This document shows positions 7,183 to 15,722 of a stretch of DNA of 27,125 nucleotides, in pieces (the first letter of the stretch is position 1; each line of letters starts with the position of its first letter). This DNA comes from JAUVKA01 sp964465145. Its GTDB lineage: Bacteria; Bacteroidota; Bacteroidia; Bacteroidales; UBA12481. The notes under the pieces were generated by a model that was not told the DNA's origin, ran no database searches, and saw only the letters and a program-made list of their open reading frames with translations. The stretch lies in contig CAYXJR010000059.1 in assembly GCA_964465145.1 (NCBI GenBank), positions 1 to 27,125 on the forward strand, written 5' to 3'. The position numbers were made by a program, and so were the translations under genes.

Positions 7183-8339
7183 GGTTTTATGATATGATCG
7201 GAATAATAGGCCTTAGCTTTTCTACGTAAATTATACTCTGAACTCATTACTTCTCCGTAAGCCCCGGTTGACCGAATGGCAATAATATCGCCCCTTTTTG
7301 TTGGGGGAAGTCTGACGGCTTTGCCGAAGCAATCAGAGGATTCACAAATAGGCCCGACAACATCGTATGCTTCCTGTGGCCCCTGAGCAGTAAGATTTTC
7401 AATTTTATGAAATGCCTGGTACAAAGCCGGGCGGATCAATTCAGTCATTCCGGCATCCAGAATGGCGAATTTGGTCCTTACTCCATTTTTTACAAATAAT
7501 ACTCTGGAGATCAAACTTCCTGATGCAGCCACCAATGACCTGCCCAACTCGAAATGTAATTGCTGGTTGGGCCGGAGGGTCAGGTGGTCGGCAAAAATCT
7601 GAAAAAATTGATCAAAATCAGGCATTAGGTCGGGTTGTGAGTAGTCAATACCCAGCCCTCCACCAACATTGATATGTTCGGTAATGATGCGGTTATTCCA
7701 GAACCACTCCTGAATCTGATTTACCCGGCTGCAGAGGCCTTTAAATACATCGAGGTTGGTGATCTGGGATCCGATATGAAAGTGAAGTCCAACAAGTTTG
7801 AGGTTCTCAAGGGATTTTAATAAGCCGAGGATCTCCTCAAATTCCCATGGATTGATGCCAAATTTATTTTCCTCTATGCCGGTGGTTATGTAGCGATGAG
7901 TTTTAGCATCCACATTCGGGTTGATGCGCAGTGCGATTCGTGCTGTTTTGCCTTTTTCTCTTGCCAGATGATTGATTTCTACCAATTCCTGAATCGATTC
8001 AACATTAAAAGAGAAGATATCATATTGCAATCCAGTCAGGATTTCCTTATCGCTTTTACCCACTCCGGCAAAGGCTATTGATTCCGGAGAAAAGCCAGCT
8101 CTTATAGCCGCTTCAATTTCCTCACCGCTCACGCAATCTGCACCGAATCCTGCTCCGACCAAGGGGGCCAGGATCGCTTCGTTGGCATTTGCCTTCAAAG
8201 CGTAATGCATGTGAAAACCAAATTTCTCCACAGCCTCCTTCACTTTCTCAATGTAAAATTGCAGAACCTTTTTATCATAATAATAAAAGGGTGTTTCCAG
8301 CTTTGAGAAAAGGGGTACGGGATATTCCGTTTTCATCAT
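7179..8339 (-). CDS. lysA: Diaminopimelate decarboxylase
   Basis: This enzyme decarboxylates meso-diaminopimelate to L-lysine, the last step of lysine synthesis. It is a fold-type III PLP enzyme of 386 residues. The PLP lysine is K49 in HYALKAN; the phosphate-binding glycine motif GGGLGIDY and HFHIGSQ lie in the barrel; CESSDCFG (C332-G339) carries the catalytic Cys from the C-terminal domain; Tyr-containing GAYGEVMSSEYN lies near the end. Its start overlaps the aspartate kinase stop by one base (TAATG), and its stop overlaps the carA start. In some bacteria aspartate kinase and DAP decarboxylase are fused; here they are separate but adjoining. A second in-frame ATG follows directly (MM). Confidence 0.95.
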   Translation of the reverse strand: MMKTEYPVPLFSKLETPFYYYDKKVLQFYIEKVKEAVEKFGFHMHYALKANANEAILAPLVGAGFGADCVSGEEIEAAIRAGFSPESIAFAGVGKSDKEILTGLQYDIFSFNVESIQELVEINHLAREKGKTARIALRINPNVDAKTHRYITTGIEENKFGINPWEFEEILGLLKSLENLKLVGLHFHIGSQITNLDVFKGLCSRVNQIQEWFWNNRIITEHINVGGGLGIDYSQPDLMPDFDQFFQIFADHLTLRPNQQLHFELGRSLVAASGSLISRVLFVKNGVRTKFAILDAGMTELIRPALYQAFHKIENLTAQGPQEAYDVVGPICESSDCFGKAVRLPPTKRGDIIAIRSTGAYGEVMSSEYNLRRKAKAYYSDHIIKP

Positions 8340-9670
8340 TATTTAAACAGGTTGTTACTCAAATTGTTCAGTGCTTGTATTTTATCTTTGGTATTGATCA
8401 GCAAGCTTATATTATTGCTGCTGGAACCGTAAGAGATCATTCTTATTGGCACATCTTCCAAGGCATCAAAAATCTCCCTGACAACACCTTTTTTCTCAGC
8501 AATCAAGTCCCCTACCACGCAAACAATGGATTGATCGGAATGTGTTTCAACATTGGCGTAGTGTTTCAGATCCCTGATAATCTCTTCAAGCTGCCCGGTA
8601 TCGTCAATGGTCACAGAAACAGAAACCTCTGAAGTGGTGATCATATCGATGGAAGTTCTATAACTTTCAAAGATCTCGAATACTTTCCGGAGAAATCCGA
8701 AAGCCAATAACATCCTTCCTGAGCGTATTCGTATGGCAGTTATGCCATCTTTGGCAGCTACTGCTTTTAATCCTCCATCGCTTGTACTTGCTGTTATCAG
8801 AGTCCCATCAGAATCCGGATCCAGTGTATTTTTAAGCCTGACTGGGATATTATTTTCCCTTGCCGGCCTGATACTCGTTGGATGAAGGATTTTCGCACCG
8901 AAATAAGCCAGTTCAGCTGCTTCAGCGAAGGACAAATGACTAATCTTCCTGGTTTTTTCCACATAGCGTGGATCATTGTTATGAAAACCGTCAATGTCAG
9001 TCCAGATCTGAATCTCACTGGCTTTTATGGCCACCCCTATCAGGGAGGCAGAATAATCTGATCCCCCCCTTTTGAGATTGTCAATTTCACCAAAGGCATC
9101 ACGGCATATATACCCCTGAGTGATAAACAATTTTTCTCCGGGATGCTTATCCAGTTCACGAACAAGATTCTCTCTTATGTAAAAATCGTCTGGTTCCTGG
9201 TTTTTATCAATCCTCATGAAGTTAAGGGCAGGAATCAGAACTGATGAGGTACCTTGCTCTTCCAAAAGGAAATGCATTAGTGCGGTAGATATCATTTCTC
9301 CCTGAGCCAGAACAGCTTTCTCCTCAAAAAGAGTAAAAAGATCGCGATTGAAATTCTCCAGATAGCCGAAATGGGATTCAATCAGCTCCATGCCTTTCTG
9401 TCTCCCTACTGAAGAAGGAAGCAATTTATCAATAACCTCCAGATAATATGTTTTCATCTTCTTCAGCAATGCCCGCGCAGGTATTTTATCCTTCTTATAC
9501 AAGTAAGATGCGTATTCTTCCAATGCATTCGTCGTTCCTGCCATTGCCGACAGAACAACTATTTTACGTATGTCGTTGGATATCAGATTGGCCACATCGC
9601 GCATTCTTGATGGTGAGCCCACCGAAGTTCCTCCGAATTTCAGAACCAGAATGTCTTTGGTATTTTCCAT
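8339..9670 (-). CDS. lysC: Aspartate kinase (monofunctional)
   Basis: The enzyme phosphorylates L-aspartate, the committed step to lysine, threonine, methionine and DAP. The N-terminal amino-acid kinase domain has VLKFGGTSVGS, then IVVLSAMAGTTN, a GEMIST segment, ITQGYICRD, LKRGGSDYSA and IQIWTDIDGF. About 150 C-terminal residues (TAIRIRS..., VCVVGDLIAEKKG) form two ACT domains that usually bind feedback inhibitors. The ATG at 9670 is preferred over a TTG at 9685 because a good ribosome site (GGGAAGG) sits 6 bases before it. That gives 443 residues with no homoserine dehydrogenase domain, as in the lysine-sensitive class. It is the first gene of the lysC-lysA-carA-carB-flavoprotein unit. Confidence 0.93.
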   Translation of the reverse strand: MENTKDILVLKFGGTSVGSPSRMRDVANLISNDIRKIVVLSAMAGTTNALEEYASYLYKKDKIPARALLKKMKTYYLEVIDKLLPSSVGRQKGMELIESHFGYLENFNRDLFTLFEEKAVLAQGEMISTALMHFLLEEQGTSSVLIPALNFMRIDKNQEPDDFYIRENLVRELDKHPGEKLFITQGYICRDAFGEIDNLKRGGSDYSASLIGVAIKASEIQIWTDIDGFHNNDPRYVEKTRKISHLSFAEAAELAYFGAKILHPTSIRPARENNIPVRLKNTLDPDSDGTLITASTSDGGLKAVAAKDGITAIRIRSGRMLLAFGFLRKVFEIFESYRTSIDMITTSEVSVSVTIDDTGQLEEIIRDLKHYANVETHSDQSIVCVVGDLIAEKKGVVREIFDALEDVPIRMISYGSSSNNISLLINTKDKIQALNNLSNNLFK

Positions 9671-9733
9671 ATTAAACCTTCCCAAGTTTGTGAAGCTCAG
9701 GGCTTAATGATTAATAAATTGGTTGGGGGTTTT

Positions 9734-9758
9734 CCCCGAGTGAACTTAAGCTTCGGGG
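9734..9758 (-). other. Leader hairpin upstream of lysC
   Basis: CCCCGA and TCGGGG form a perfect 6-bp G/C-rich stem with a 13-base loop. It lies between the putative -7 box (9761-9768) and the lysC start (9670), so it would fall at or just inside the 5' end of the transcript. It does not resemble the lysine riboswitch, which is far larger. A role in mRNA stability or regulation is speculative. Confidence 0.35.
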
Positions 9759-9760
9759 TT

Positions 9761-9768
9761 CAAAGATA
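9761..9768 (-). promoter_or_regulatory. Putative -7 promoter box of the lysC-lysA-carAB unit
   Basis: On the minus strand this reads TATCTTTG, a full match to the Bacteroidota TAnnTTTG box, about 90 bases upstream of the lysC start. A TTTA lies at roughly the -33 distance but is a weak match to TTTG. Confidence 0.5.
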
Positions 9769-9811
9769 GCTATTAGGCATTATCCATCCATAAACATTAG
9801 GTAAAAAAAGT

Positions 9812-9819
9812 TAATTTTG
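9812..9819 (+). promoter_or_regulatory. Possible -7 box of the DUF3352/propeller gene
   Basis: TAATTTTG fits TAnnTTTG and ends 22 bases before the ATG at 9842. No clear -33 TTTG was found, so this is tentative. Together with the opposite box at 9761-9768, the 171-base gap would hold divergent promoters. Confidence 0.3.
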
Positions 9820-9841
9820 TCAAGTTCAAGCAGTTTTACTT

Positions 9842-12610
9842 ATGTTTAAAAAGTCCCTTCCTCTGATCATCCTGCTATTAATAGCGATTCCGATTTTACT
9901 GTTTTATTTTTTCTTTCGGGATGTCGAGAGCAAAGATCAACGCATCATTTCTTTTGAAGCCGTACCTGAGAATGCGATTCTGCTTTTAGAAAATCAATCT
10001 ACAACAGATTTTTTACAAACACTCAGCTCCGCAAGCAGGATAACTGAAAGCATGAAAATGGTGGAGGAATTGGCACCAATATTTTCCGGACTTCAGCATT
10101 TCGATACACTTATGCTTCAAGCTGCTCCCATAGCCGAAAGATTGAAGAATACACCTTTTTTCCTGTCTGTTCATCAGACAGGTGATAAGCAGTTTGATTA
10201 TTTTGTCGTTTTTCGTTCCAGCGACAAAATGCGAGCCTCCGAGTTGGTTGATTTGATTGAGGAATTAGCCGGCAAGAAAAGTGAAATATCCAATAGGACA
10301 TACATCAGGACTAAGATTTCCAGCATTAGTTTTGGGGTAGATTCGAAAAAGATTCTGGTATCAGAATTGAAGGATTATATTTTGATCAGCCCCTCAGAGA
10401 CACTGATAGAAATGGCAATCCGGCAGGTTAAAGATGGTATTAGCCTGCAGGATCAACCAGATTTTAATAAGGTGGCGCTTTCCGCCGGCCAGAATGTTCA
10501 TGGGAATATGTTTGTCAATCTATCACGCTTCCCTGAATTTATAAGCAGGGCATTATCAAATGGGGGAATAAAAAATACAGATGAAAAGATTTATGGTCAA
10601 TGGTTGGAGCTGGATCTCACTTTCCGCCCCGATGCTGTTTTACTAAATGGTTTTGCCAGTTCAGGCGACACCACAGCATGGCTGGATATTTTCAAACGAC
10701 AGGAGCCGCAAAAGATTGAACTTGACCAGGTTCTTCCGGCCAATTGCCTGAGCTTTTTTGCCATTGGTTTTAATAATACCGAACATTACCAGGAGGATCT
10801 TGATGCCTTCCTTTCCAGCTCTGATTCCCATCGGGAAAGACAATCCTATATCAATGAATTGAAGAGAATAACAGGCCAGGACGTTGTTTCCCAATGCATG
10901 AGCTTCCTAAGCAGGGAAGCAGGTTTGGCTTATTTACCTGGTTCAGATGCAGGTGTTGAGACAGCAGTAATAATTGCAACACAAAGCCGTAATATGGCTC
11001 TGGAAACAATTACCAGTTGGATTATGGAAGTTGCCAGGAAGGAAGGGAAGGAATTCGGAGATTATCAGTTTACATACCGAATTGACCGTGAACGACAGCA
11101 TTTAATATACAAAATGCCAGTTCAAAATATTCCTGAGGTACTCTTCGGCCCGATGTTCAGGGAGGTCGAAGGCCGCTATTTTGGTTTTGCAGGCAATTAC
11201 CTGATTATCGCCGACTCCCGCCAGGCCATTCAGGATATTATCTATTTTACAGAACTTAATAAAACCCTTTCAACAGATCCGACTTTCCAGAGTACGGTTG
11301 AGTCAATTGTCTCACGTTCTAATTTTTATTTTTATTCTGCTCCCTTTAGATCAGCATCTTTATACTCCTTAAAGCTGAATGCTAAATGGGATAATTGGAT
11401 CTTAAGCAATGAAAAATTTTTGCAAAAAATGGGTGCCTTTTCCCTGCAGATCCAAAGCCAGCCCCGCAGCGACCTCTATTTTCATAACATGATTTTTAAA
11501 TTTGCCGACAATTCACCTGACAGGCCTGAAACAATTTGGGAAAGCAGGTTGGAAACAACGCTGAATTTTAAACCTGTATTGGTTTCTAACCCCAGTAACA
11601 ATGCCAAAGAGATATTGGTACAGGATGAAGCAAATAAACTGTACCTTGTAAATAGTTCAGGTCGTATTCTTTGGAACTTACCAATGGAGGAGGCTATACG
11701 GTCTGAAGTTTTCCAGATTGATTATTACAAAAACGGAAAACTCCAGTTTCTCTTTTCCACAGATAATGGCATTCACCTGATTGACAGGGAGGGCAATTAT
11801 GTAGATAAATATCCCATACATCTGAGAGCCCCGGCTACCAATGGTATGGCCCTGTTTGATTACGACAGAAATAGGGATTACAGGATTTTCATTGCCTGTA
11901 GCGATAAGCAGGTTTACCTCTATAATAAAACCGGTAGTCTTGTAAAAGGCTGGGATTTTGATAAGACGGAGGGTATCGTTAACCAGCCTGTTTTGTTTCA
12001 ACGATTAGGGAATAAGGACTACATTATTTTCGCAGATGAAATGCGGATCTATATTGTTGACAGGCGGGGATCAGTGAGGGTGAGCCCTGAAAAGCAATTC
12101 GCCCGCTCAGCAAATAATAATCTCCTTTATGAAGGCCCTCATGCTGGTCATGAAGCTCGTCTGATTGTTCCTGATGTTGAAGGGACAGTGAATTTTATTT
12201 ATTTTAATGGGAAGGTGGAGAGTAAGAAAATTAAGAAGTTTGGGCCTGATCATTATTTTGAATATCAGGATCTTGACAAAGATGGGAATAGCGATTTCAT
12301 CTTTATGGATGAGGATAGGCTCGAGGTGTTTAGCTCCAATGGAAGTGAATTATTCACAAAAAAAATGGATGCAAAAATTACCCATCCACCGGCCATTTAT
12401 CGTTTTCCGGGAAACGAAAAAAAGATCGGTGTGGTTACCAGAAGCCGGGAGGAGATATATCTGGTGAATTCGGATGGTTCATTATATGAGGGATTTCCTC
12501 TTCGTGGACGAACAATGTTTACCATTGGTTATCTGTCGATCTCCAATAATGAGTTTAACCTTCTTGTAGGTGGAGATAATCTGTTCCTTTATAATTACCG
12601 AGTCAAATAA
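9842..12610 (+). CDS. DUF3352-like membrane-anchored protein with C-terminal beta-propeller
   Basis: The 922-residue protein starts with Lys-Lys and one hydrophobic segment (about 6-27), so it is probably inserted in the inner membrane and faces the periplasm. Residues ~38-560 resemble DUF3352 proteins of Bacteroidota (AVPENAILLLENQS near the start, then long alternating strands and helices); that domain has no known activity. From about 580 the sequence changes to repeated short strands with Asp/Asn/Gly turns (ILVQDEANKLYLVNSSGRIL, KQVYLYNKTGSLVKGW, LFDYDRNRDYRIF, DLDKDGNSDFIF), typical of a WD40/FG-GAP-like propeller. DxDxDG-type loops could bind calcium. The next gene, mntP, starts 29 bases downstream. 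No catalytic motif was seen; a scaffold or sensor role is conceivable but unproven. Confidence 0.7.
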   Translation: MFKKSLPLIILLLIAIPILLFYFFFRDVESKDQRIISFEAVPENAILLLENQSTTDFLQTLSSASRITESMKMVEELAPIFSGLQHFDTLMLQAAPIAERLKNTPFFLSVHQTGDKQFDYFVVFRSSDKMRASELVDLIEELAGKKSEISNRTYIRTKISSISFGVDSKKILVSELKDYILISPSETLIEMAIRQVKDGISLQDQPDFNKVALSAGQNVHGNMFVNLSRFPEFISRALSNGGIKNTDEKIYGQWLELDLTFRPDAVLLNGFASSGDTTAWLDIFKRQEPQKIELDQVLPANCLSFFAIGFNNTEHYQEDLDAFLSSSDSHRERQSYINELKRITGQDVVSQCMSFLSREAGLAYLPGSDAGVETAVIIATQSRNMALETITSWIMEVARKEGKEFGDYQFTYRIDRERQHLIYKMPVQNIPEVLFGPMFREVEGRYFGFAGNYLIIADSRQAIQDIIYFTELNKTLSTDPTFQSTVESIVSRSNFYFYSAPFRSASLYSLKLNAKWDNWILSNEKFLQKMGAFSLQIQSQPRSDLYFHNMIFKFADNSPDRPETIWESRLETTLNFKPVLVSNPSNNAKEILVQDEANKLYLVNSSGRILWNLPMEEAIRSEVFQIDYYKNGKLQFLFSTDNGIHLIDREGNYVDKYPIHLRAPATNGMALFDYDRNRDYRIFIACSDKQVYLYNKTGSLVKGWDFDKTEGIVNQPVLFQRLGNKDYIIFADEMRIYIVDRRGSVRVSPEKQFARSANNNLLYEGPHAGHEARLIVPDVEGTVNFIYFNGKVESKKIKKFGPDHYFEYQDLDKDGNSDFIFMDEDRLEVFSSNGSELFTKKMDAKITHPPAIYRFPGNEKKIGVVTRSREEIYLVNSDGSLYEGFPLRGRTMFTIGYLSISNNEFNLLVGGDNLFLYNYRVK

Positions 12611-12617
12611 ATCTTAG

Positions 12618-12625
12618 TATTTTTG
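12618..12625 (+). promoter_or_regulatory. Possible -7 box of mntP
   Basis: TATTTTTG matches TAnnTTTG and lies 14 bases before the mntP ATG, a spacing that would give a nearly leaderless mRNA. The gene could equally be read from the upstream gene. Confidence 0.3.
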
Positions 12626-12639
12626 CCCAAATTTTCCTC

Positions 12640-13206
12640 ATGGGACTGTTATCTCTTTTCCTGCTGGCATTAAGTTTGGCTGTAGATTCATTTGCTGTTT
12701 CTATTTGTACAGGAGTAGTTACCCGGTTTGTCATTTTCAGACATGCTTTGCGTGTGGGGCTGGTATTAGGATTGATTCAGGGAATTGCCCCGGTTATAGG
12801 TGGTGTAATAGGTTTGAGCCTCAAACAATTTATCCAATCTATTGATCATTGGGTGGCCGTCATTTTGCTTGCTGTGGTAGGGGGTAAAATGATTTGGGAT
12901 GGAATACACCAAAGAAAAAATGTACCCAGGGGTAACCTTCTTAAGATAAGAGCTTTGGCCATAATGGGTGTGGCTACCAGCATAGATGCCACCGTAGTGG
13001 GAATAGGATTCGGGTTGCTCGGGGTCCAGCTATGGCTCGCCGGGTTGATCATTGGCCTTACAACTTTTGTCGTTGCCACATCTGGTGTACTCCTTGGTGC
13101 TCAATTCTCTCAGCTAACTCGTCTAAGGCTGGAAATATTAGCAGGCATAGTATTGATCGGAATAGGGGTCAGGATTTTGGTGGAACATCTGATTAACAAA
13201 ATATAA
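12640..13206 (+). CDS. mntP: MntP-type manganese efflux pump
   Basis: The 188-residue integral membrane protein has about six hydrophobic segments in two repeats, each with the family's Asp motif: LSLAVDSFAVSICTG near residue 10-24 and ATSIDATVVGIGFG near 111-124. MntP proteins export Mn(II) and relieve manganese toxicity; the Asp residues in these motifs are needed for transport. Length and topology match the family. No yybP-ykoY (Mn) riboswitch is visible, since only 29 bases separate it from the gene before. The Cu/Zn permease about 350 bases downstream makes this a small metal-handling neighbourhood, though the genes need not be co-regulated. Confidence 0.88.
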   Translation: MGLLSLFLLALSLAVDSFAVSICTGVVTRFVIFRHALRVGLVLGLIQGIAPVIGGVIGLSLKQFIQSIDHWVAVILLAVVGGKMIWDGIHQRKNVPRGNLLKIRALAIMGVATSIDATVVGIGFGLLGVQLWLAGLIIGLTTFVVATSGVLLGAQFSQLTRLRLEILAGIVLIGIGVRILVEHLINKI

Positions 13207-13230
13207 GATTACCATCGGGTGCTTTTTTTG

Positions 13231-13251
13231 TCCCCTGTTCCCCGTTCCCTC
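13231..13251. repeat. Intergenic copy of the G/A-rich minisatellite
   Basis: TCCCCTGTTCCCCGTTCCCT is the complement of the GGGAACAGG-type unit seen inside the flavoprotein gene (2091-2165). It lies between mntP and the DUF4834 gene. Confidence 0.7.
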
Positions 13252-13258
13252 ATTTTCT

Positions 13259-13266
13259 TATCTTTG
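13259..13266 (+). promoter_or_regulatory. -7 promoter box of the DUF4834 gene
   Basis: TATCTTTG is a perfect match to the Bacteroidota -7 box and sits 9 bases before the ATG at 13276. Transcription would start almost at the ATG, giving a leaderless or near-leaderless mRNA. The box rules out the longer reading frame starting at 13219. Confidence 0.5.
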
Positions 13267-13275
13267 TACCCGAAA

Positions 13276-13473
13276 ATGATTCGTTATCTAGCTATATTGC
13301 TGCTTGTGTATCTGGTTTACAGATTGATCAGGATGTTTTTTTATTCTGTTTTCGCAAAAAAGCAGACCCCTCATGACCCTTCAGGAGGATCAGCTGAGCA
13401 GCAAAAAAAGCGAAAGATAATTCCCAGGGAGGAGGGCGAATATGTTGATTTTGAGGAGTTGGATGATGAATAA
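13276..13473 (+). CDS. DUF4834-like small membrane protein
   Basis: The 65-residue product begins with one membrane helix (RYLAILLLVYLVYRLIRMFF). A basic, Gln/Lys-rich linker and an acidic tail (EEGEYVDFEELDDE) follow. This architecture, including the 'GEYVDFEE' ending, is that of DUF4834 proteins, a small family of unknown role in Bacteroidota. ATG 13276 is preferred over 13219 because the promoter box lies between them and the extra 19 residues would be encoded by repeat DNA. Confidence 0.7.
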   Translation: MIRYLAILLLVYLVYRLIRMFFYSVFAKKQTPHDPSGGSAEQQKKRKIIPREEGEYVDFEELDDE

Positions 13474-13554
13474 TACATTTCTCCGAATTCCCTCAGATAA
13501 TGCCGGGCAGGATAATAAATCTCAACCAATATTAAATTTATTTGTTTACCTGAT

Positions 13555-14829
13555 ATGCTTATAAACTGGCTTCGCGATTTTGGCGCCGAATTGTATTTTT
13601 TAGTAAGTGAAATGGCTCCCTACCTTATGCTCGGATTTCTTTTTGCAGGCTTGCTTAAAGCTTTTTTCCCCGTTGAAGGAATTACCCGCTTCATGGGCCG
13701 TAGAAGATTGGGATCGGTTATAAATGCTGCCCTTCTGGGAGTACCGATGCCCTTGTGTTCGTGCGGGGTGATTCCTACGGGTGTTTCATTTTATAAAAAC
13801 GGTGCTACAAAAGGGGCGACCACCTCTTTTCTCATATCAACACCCCAAACAGGAGTGGATTCTATTTTAGCTACCTACAGTCTTCTTGGATTACCACTTG
13901 CCATCATCAGGCCTGTGGTGGCTTTCCTAACAGGGATACTTGGAGGAAGCCTGAGCCACGGGTTGGAAAAGGAACAATGGAATATGGCAAAAGGAAATAT
14001 CCTGAAGAAGAAAAATTCAGCTGAGGTTGTGAGTATTGGTAGTCGTTTGAAAACTGTTATTACTTACGGATTTGGAGAGCTTGTGGAAGATATTGTCAAA
14101 TGGCTGATTATAGGACTTGTGGCTGCTGCTTTTTTGTCCGTTTTGATACCAGATAGCTTTTTCACCCAATACATCGGTAATCCATGGCTGGAGATGACTA
14201 TGGTTCTGGTAGCATCCGTACCTCTGTATGTTTGTGCAACAGGCTCTATTCCTTTAGCAGCAGTTTTCCTGATGAAGGGATTATCTCCGGGTGCGGCACT
14301 TGCCTTTCTTATGGCCGGGCCGGCGACCAACGTAGCTACCATGACCGTAGTGGGTAAATCAATGGGCCGCAAAGCCTTATTTATCTATATGTTATCCATC
14401 ATCGGAGGAGCTTTCTTCTTTGGAACTATTATAAATGAATTTCTCCCTGCATCATGGTTCACCAACTTTGCGATAATGGACCATGAGCATGGATTTTTAC
14501 CCGATTGGATAAAAATTTTATCCACCATTCTACTCATGGGAGTCATCCTGCTGAGTGTTTATACAAAATGGATACAGCCAAGATTACACAAAACAAAAAA
14601 ACATAAAGTAACTGACATGAGTGAGAATCTTTTTACAACCATTAAGGTAGAGGGAATGACCTGCAATCACTGCAAATCCACAGTTGAAAATAATGTGAGC
14701 AGCATTCCTGGGATTGAAAAAGCTGAAGCAAATTTAACTGATGGTACAGTCCAAATAACAGGAGATGTAGATCTTGATAAAGTAAAAGAAATGATTAATG
14801 GGCTGGGCTACCAGTATAAAGGGAGATAG
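13555..14829 (+). CDS. SO_0444-type Cu/Zn efflux permease with C-terminal HMA domain
   Basis: The 424-residue protein is a permease of the UPF0718/DUF318 group. Membrane segments run from about residue 10 to 340. The first repeat holds GVPMPLCSCGVIPTGVSFYKNGATKGATTSF with the Cys-Ser-Cys motif, and the second holds VPLYVCATGSIPLAA and MAGPATNVATM. After a basic linker (LHKTKKHK) comes a heavy-metal-associated domain: EGMTCNHCKSTVENNV with CxxC, ending in LGYQYKG. This combination is called the SO_0444 family of Cu/Zn efflux transporters. The HMA domain would sit in the cytoplasm and hand on or sense metal. No metal-responsive regulator is adjacent. The substrate is inferred from the family. 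Confidence 0.85.
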   Translation: MLINWLRDFGAELYFLVSEMAPYLMLGFLFAGLLKAFFPVEGITRFMGRRRLGSVINAALLGVPMPLCSCGVIPTGVSFYKNGATKGATTSFLISTPQTGVDSILATYSLLGLPLAIIRPVVAFLTGILGGSLSHGLEKEQWNMAKGNILKKKNSAEVVSIGSRLKTVITYGFGELVEDIVKWLIIGLVAAAFLSVLIPDSFFTQYIGNPWLEMTMVLVASVPLYVCATGSIPLAAVFLMKGLSPGAALAFLMAGPATNVATMTVVGKSMGRKALFIYMLSIIGGAFFFGTIINEFLPASWFTNFAIMDHEHGFLPDWIKILSTILLMGVILLSVYTKWIQPRLHKTKKHKVTDMSENLFTTIKVEGMTCNHCKSTVENNVSSIPGIEKAEANLTDGTVQITGDVDLDKVKEMINGLGYQYKGR

Positions 14830-14842
14830 GGACGAAGGGAGC

Positions 14843-14870
14843 GGTTAACAGGGAACAGGGAACAGGGGAA
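14843..14870. repeat. Intergenic copy of the G/A-rich minisatellite
   Basis: GGTTAACAGGGAACAGGGAA and the following CAGGGG repeat the unit found at 2091-2165 and 13231-13251. It lies in the 57-base gap between the Cu/Zn permease and the DUF2461 gene. Confidence 0.75.
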
Positions 14871-14886
14871 AAAATAAATCATAGCA

Positions 14887-15540
14887 ATGAAATCTATATT
14901 ACCATTTTTACGAGAGCTGGAAATAAACAACAACAGGGATTGGTTCAATGCCAATAAAAATAAATATTTGGAGGCAAAATCAGCGTTTGATAATTTCATT
15001 GACTCACTGATTTCCGAACTTCAACTGATTGATCCAAGGGTAGCAGGCGCAACTGCAAAAAATACAGTATTCAGGATATACAAGGATATTCGGTTCTCCA
15101 ATGATAAAACTCCGTATAAAACACAAATGGGTGCCTACATAATCGGTGGAGGGAGAAAAGCTCAATTACCGGGATATTATTTTCATATTGAGCCAGATGA
15201 GTCCTTCCTGGCCGGAGGGATTTACCAACCCGGCCCCGATCAACTCAAAGCTATCCGCAAGGAAATTTTGAATTTTCCTGAGGATATTGTGGAGGTTATT
15301 GAGAACAAGAATTTCCAGAAGAAATTTTCTTTTTATGAAAAGGATAAACTCAAACGTCCTCCCCAGGGCTTTTCTCCAGATGCAGAGCAGATAGAACTGA
15401 TCAAGAACAAGCATTTTATTGCCAGTCGGAGCATACCGGAAGAGTGGATCATCAGCCCTAACCTCATTGAGAAAATCCTCCAGTCTTGTCGTGAATTGTT
15501 ACCATTGAATAACTTTATTTATCGGGCTATCGCAGAATAG
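14887..15540 (+). CDS. DUF2461 domain protein
   Basis: The 217-residue product matches the DUF2461 (TIGR02453) family over its length. It has the N-terminal FLRELEINNNRDWFNANK, the central FRIYKDIRFSNDKTPYKTQMGAYI and GYYFHIEPDESFLAGGIY, and a C-terminal Pro/Asp-rich helix region. It has no signal peptide or membrane segment, so it is a cytosolic protein. The biochemical role of the family is not established. It starts just after a minisatellite and may be read from the permease promoter. Confidence 0.88.
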   Translation: MKSILPFLRELEINNNRDWFNANKNKYLEAKSAFDNFIDSLISELQLIDPRVAGATAKNTVFRIYKDIRFSNDKTPYKTQMGAYIIGGGRKAQLPGYYFHIEPDESFLAGGIYQPGPDQLKAIRKEILNFPEDIVEVIENKNFQKKFSFYEKDKLKRPPQGFSPDAEQIELIKNKHFIASRSIPEEWIISPNLIEKILQSCRELLPLNNFIYRAIAE

Positions 15541-15722
15541 TTTTGGCTGGTTAGTTCTTGTTTATGACTATTGGGTACCATCAATTGTGAATCTAAATGT
15601 TCATAAAGGATACAGTAGTATTAATTGGGCCACTGTGGTATATATACTATCTTTAGCCTTTTTCTTGTTTTTACAGGGTAGAATTTATAGGTTTAAATTG
15701 GAACAAAGAAATTGCTAGTGCT

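Noticed and set aside
9671..9841. Lysine riboswitch upstream of lysC
   Set aside because: The gap is short and holds only one small hairpin, without the five-helix lysine riboswitch layout.
12611..12639. Manganese (yybP-ykoY) riboswitch before mntP
   Set aside because: Only 29 bases separate the two genes, too few for this RNA.
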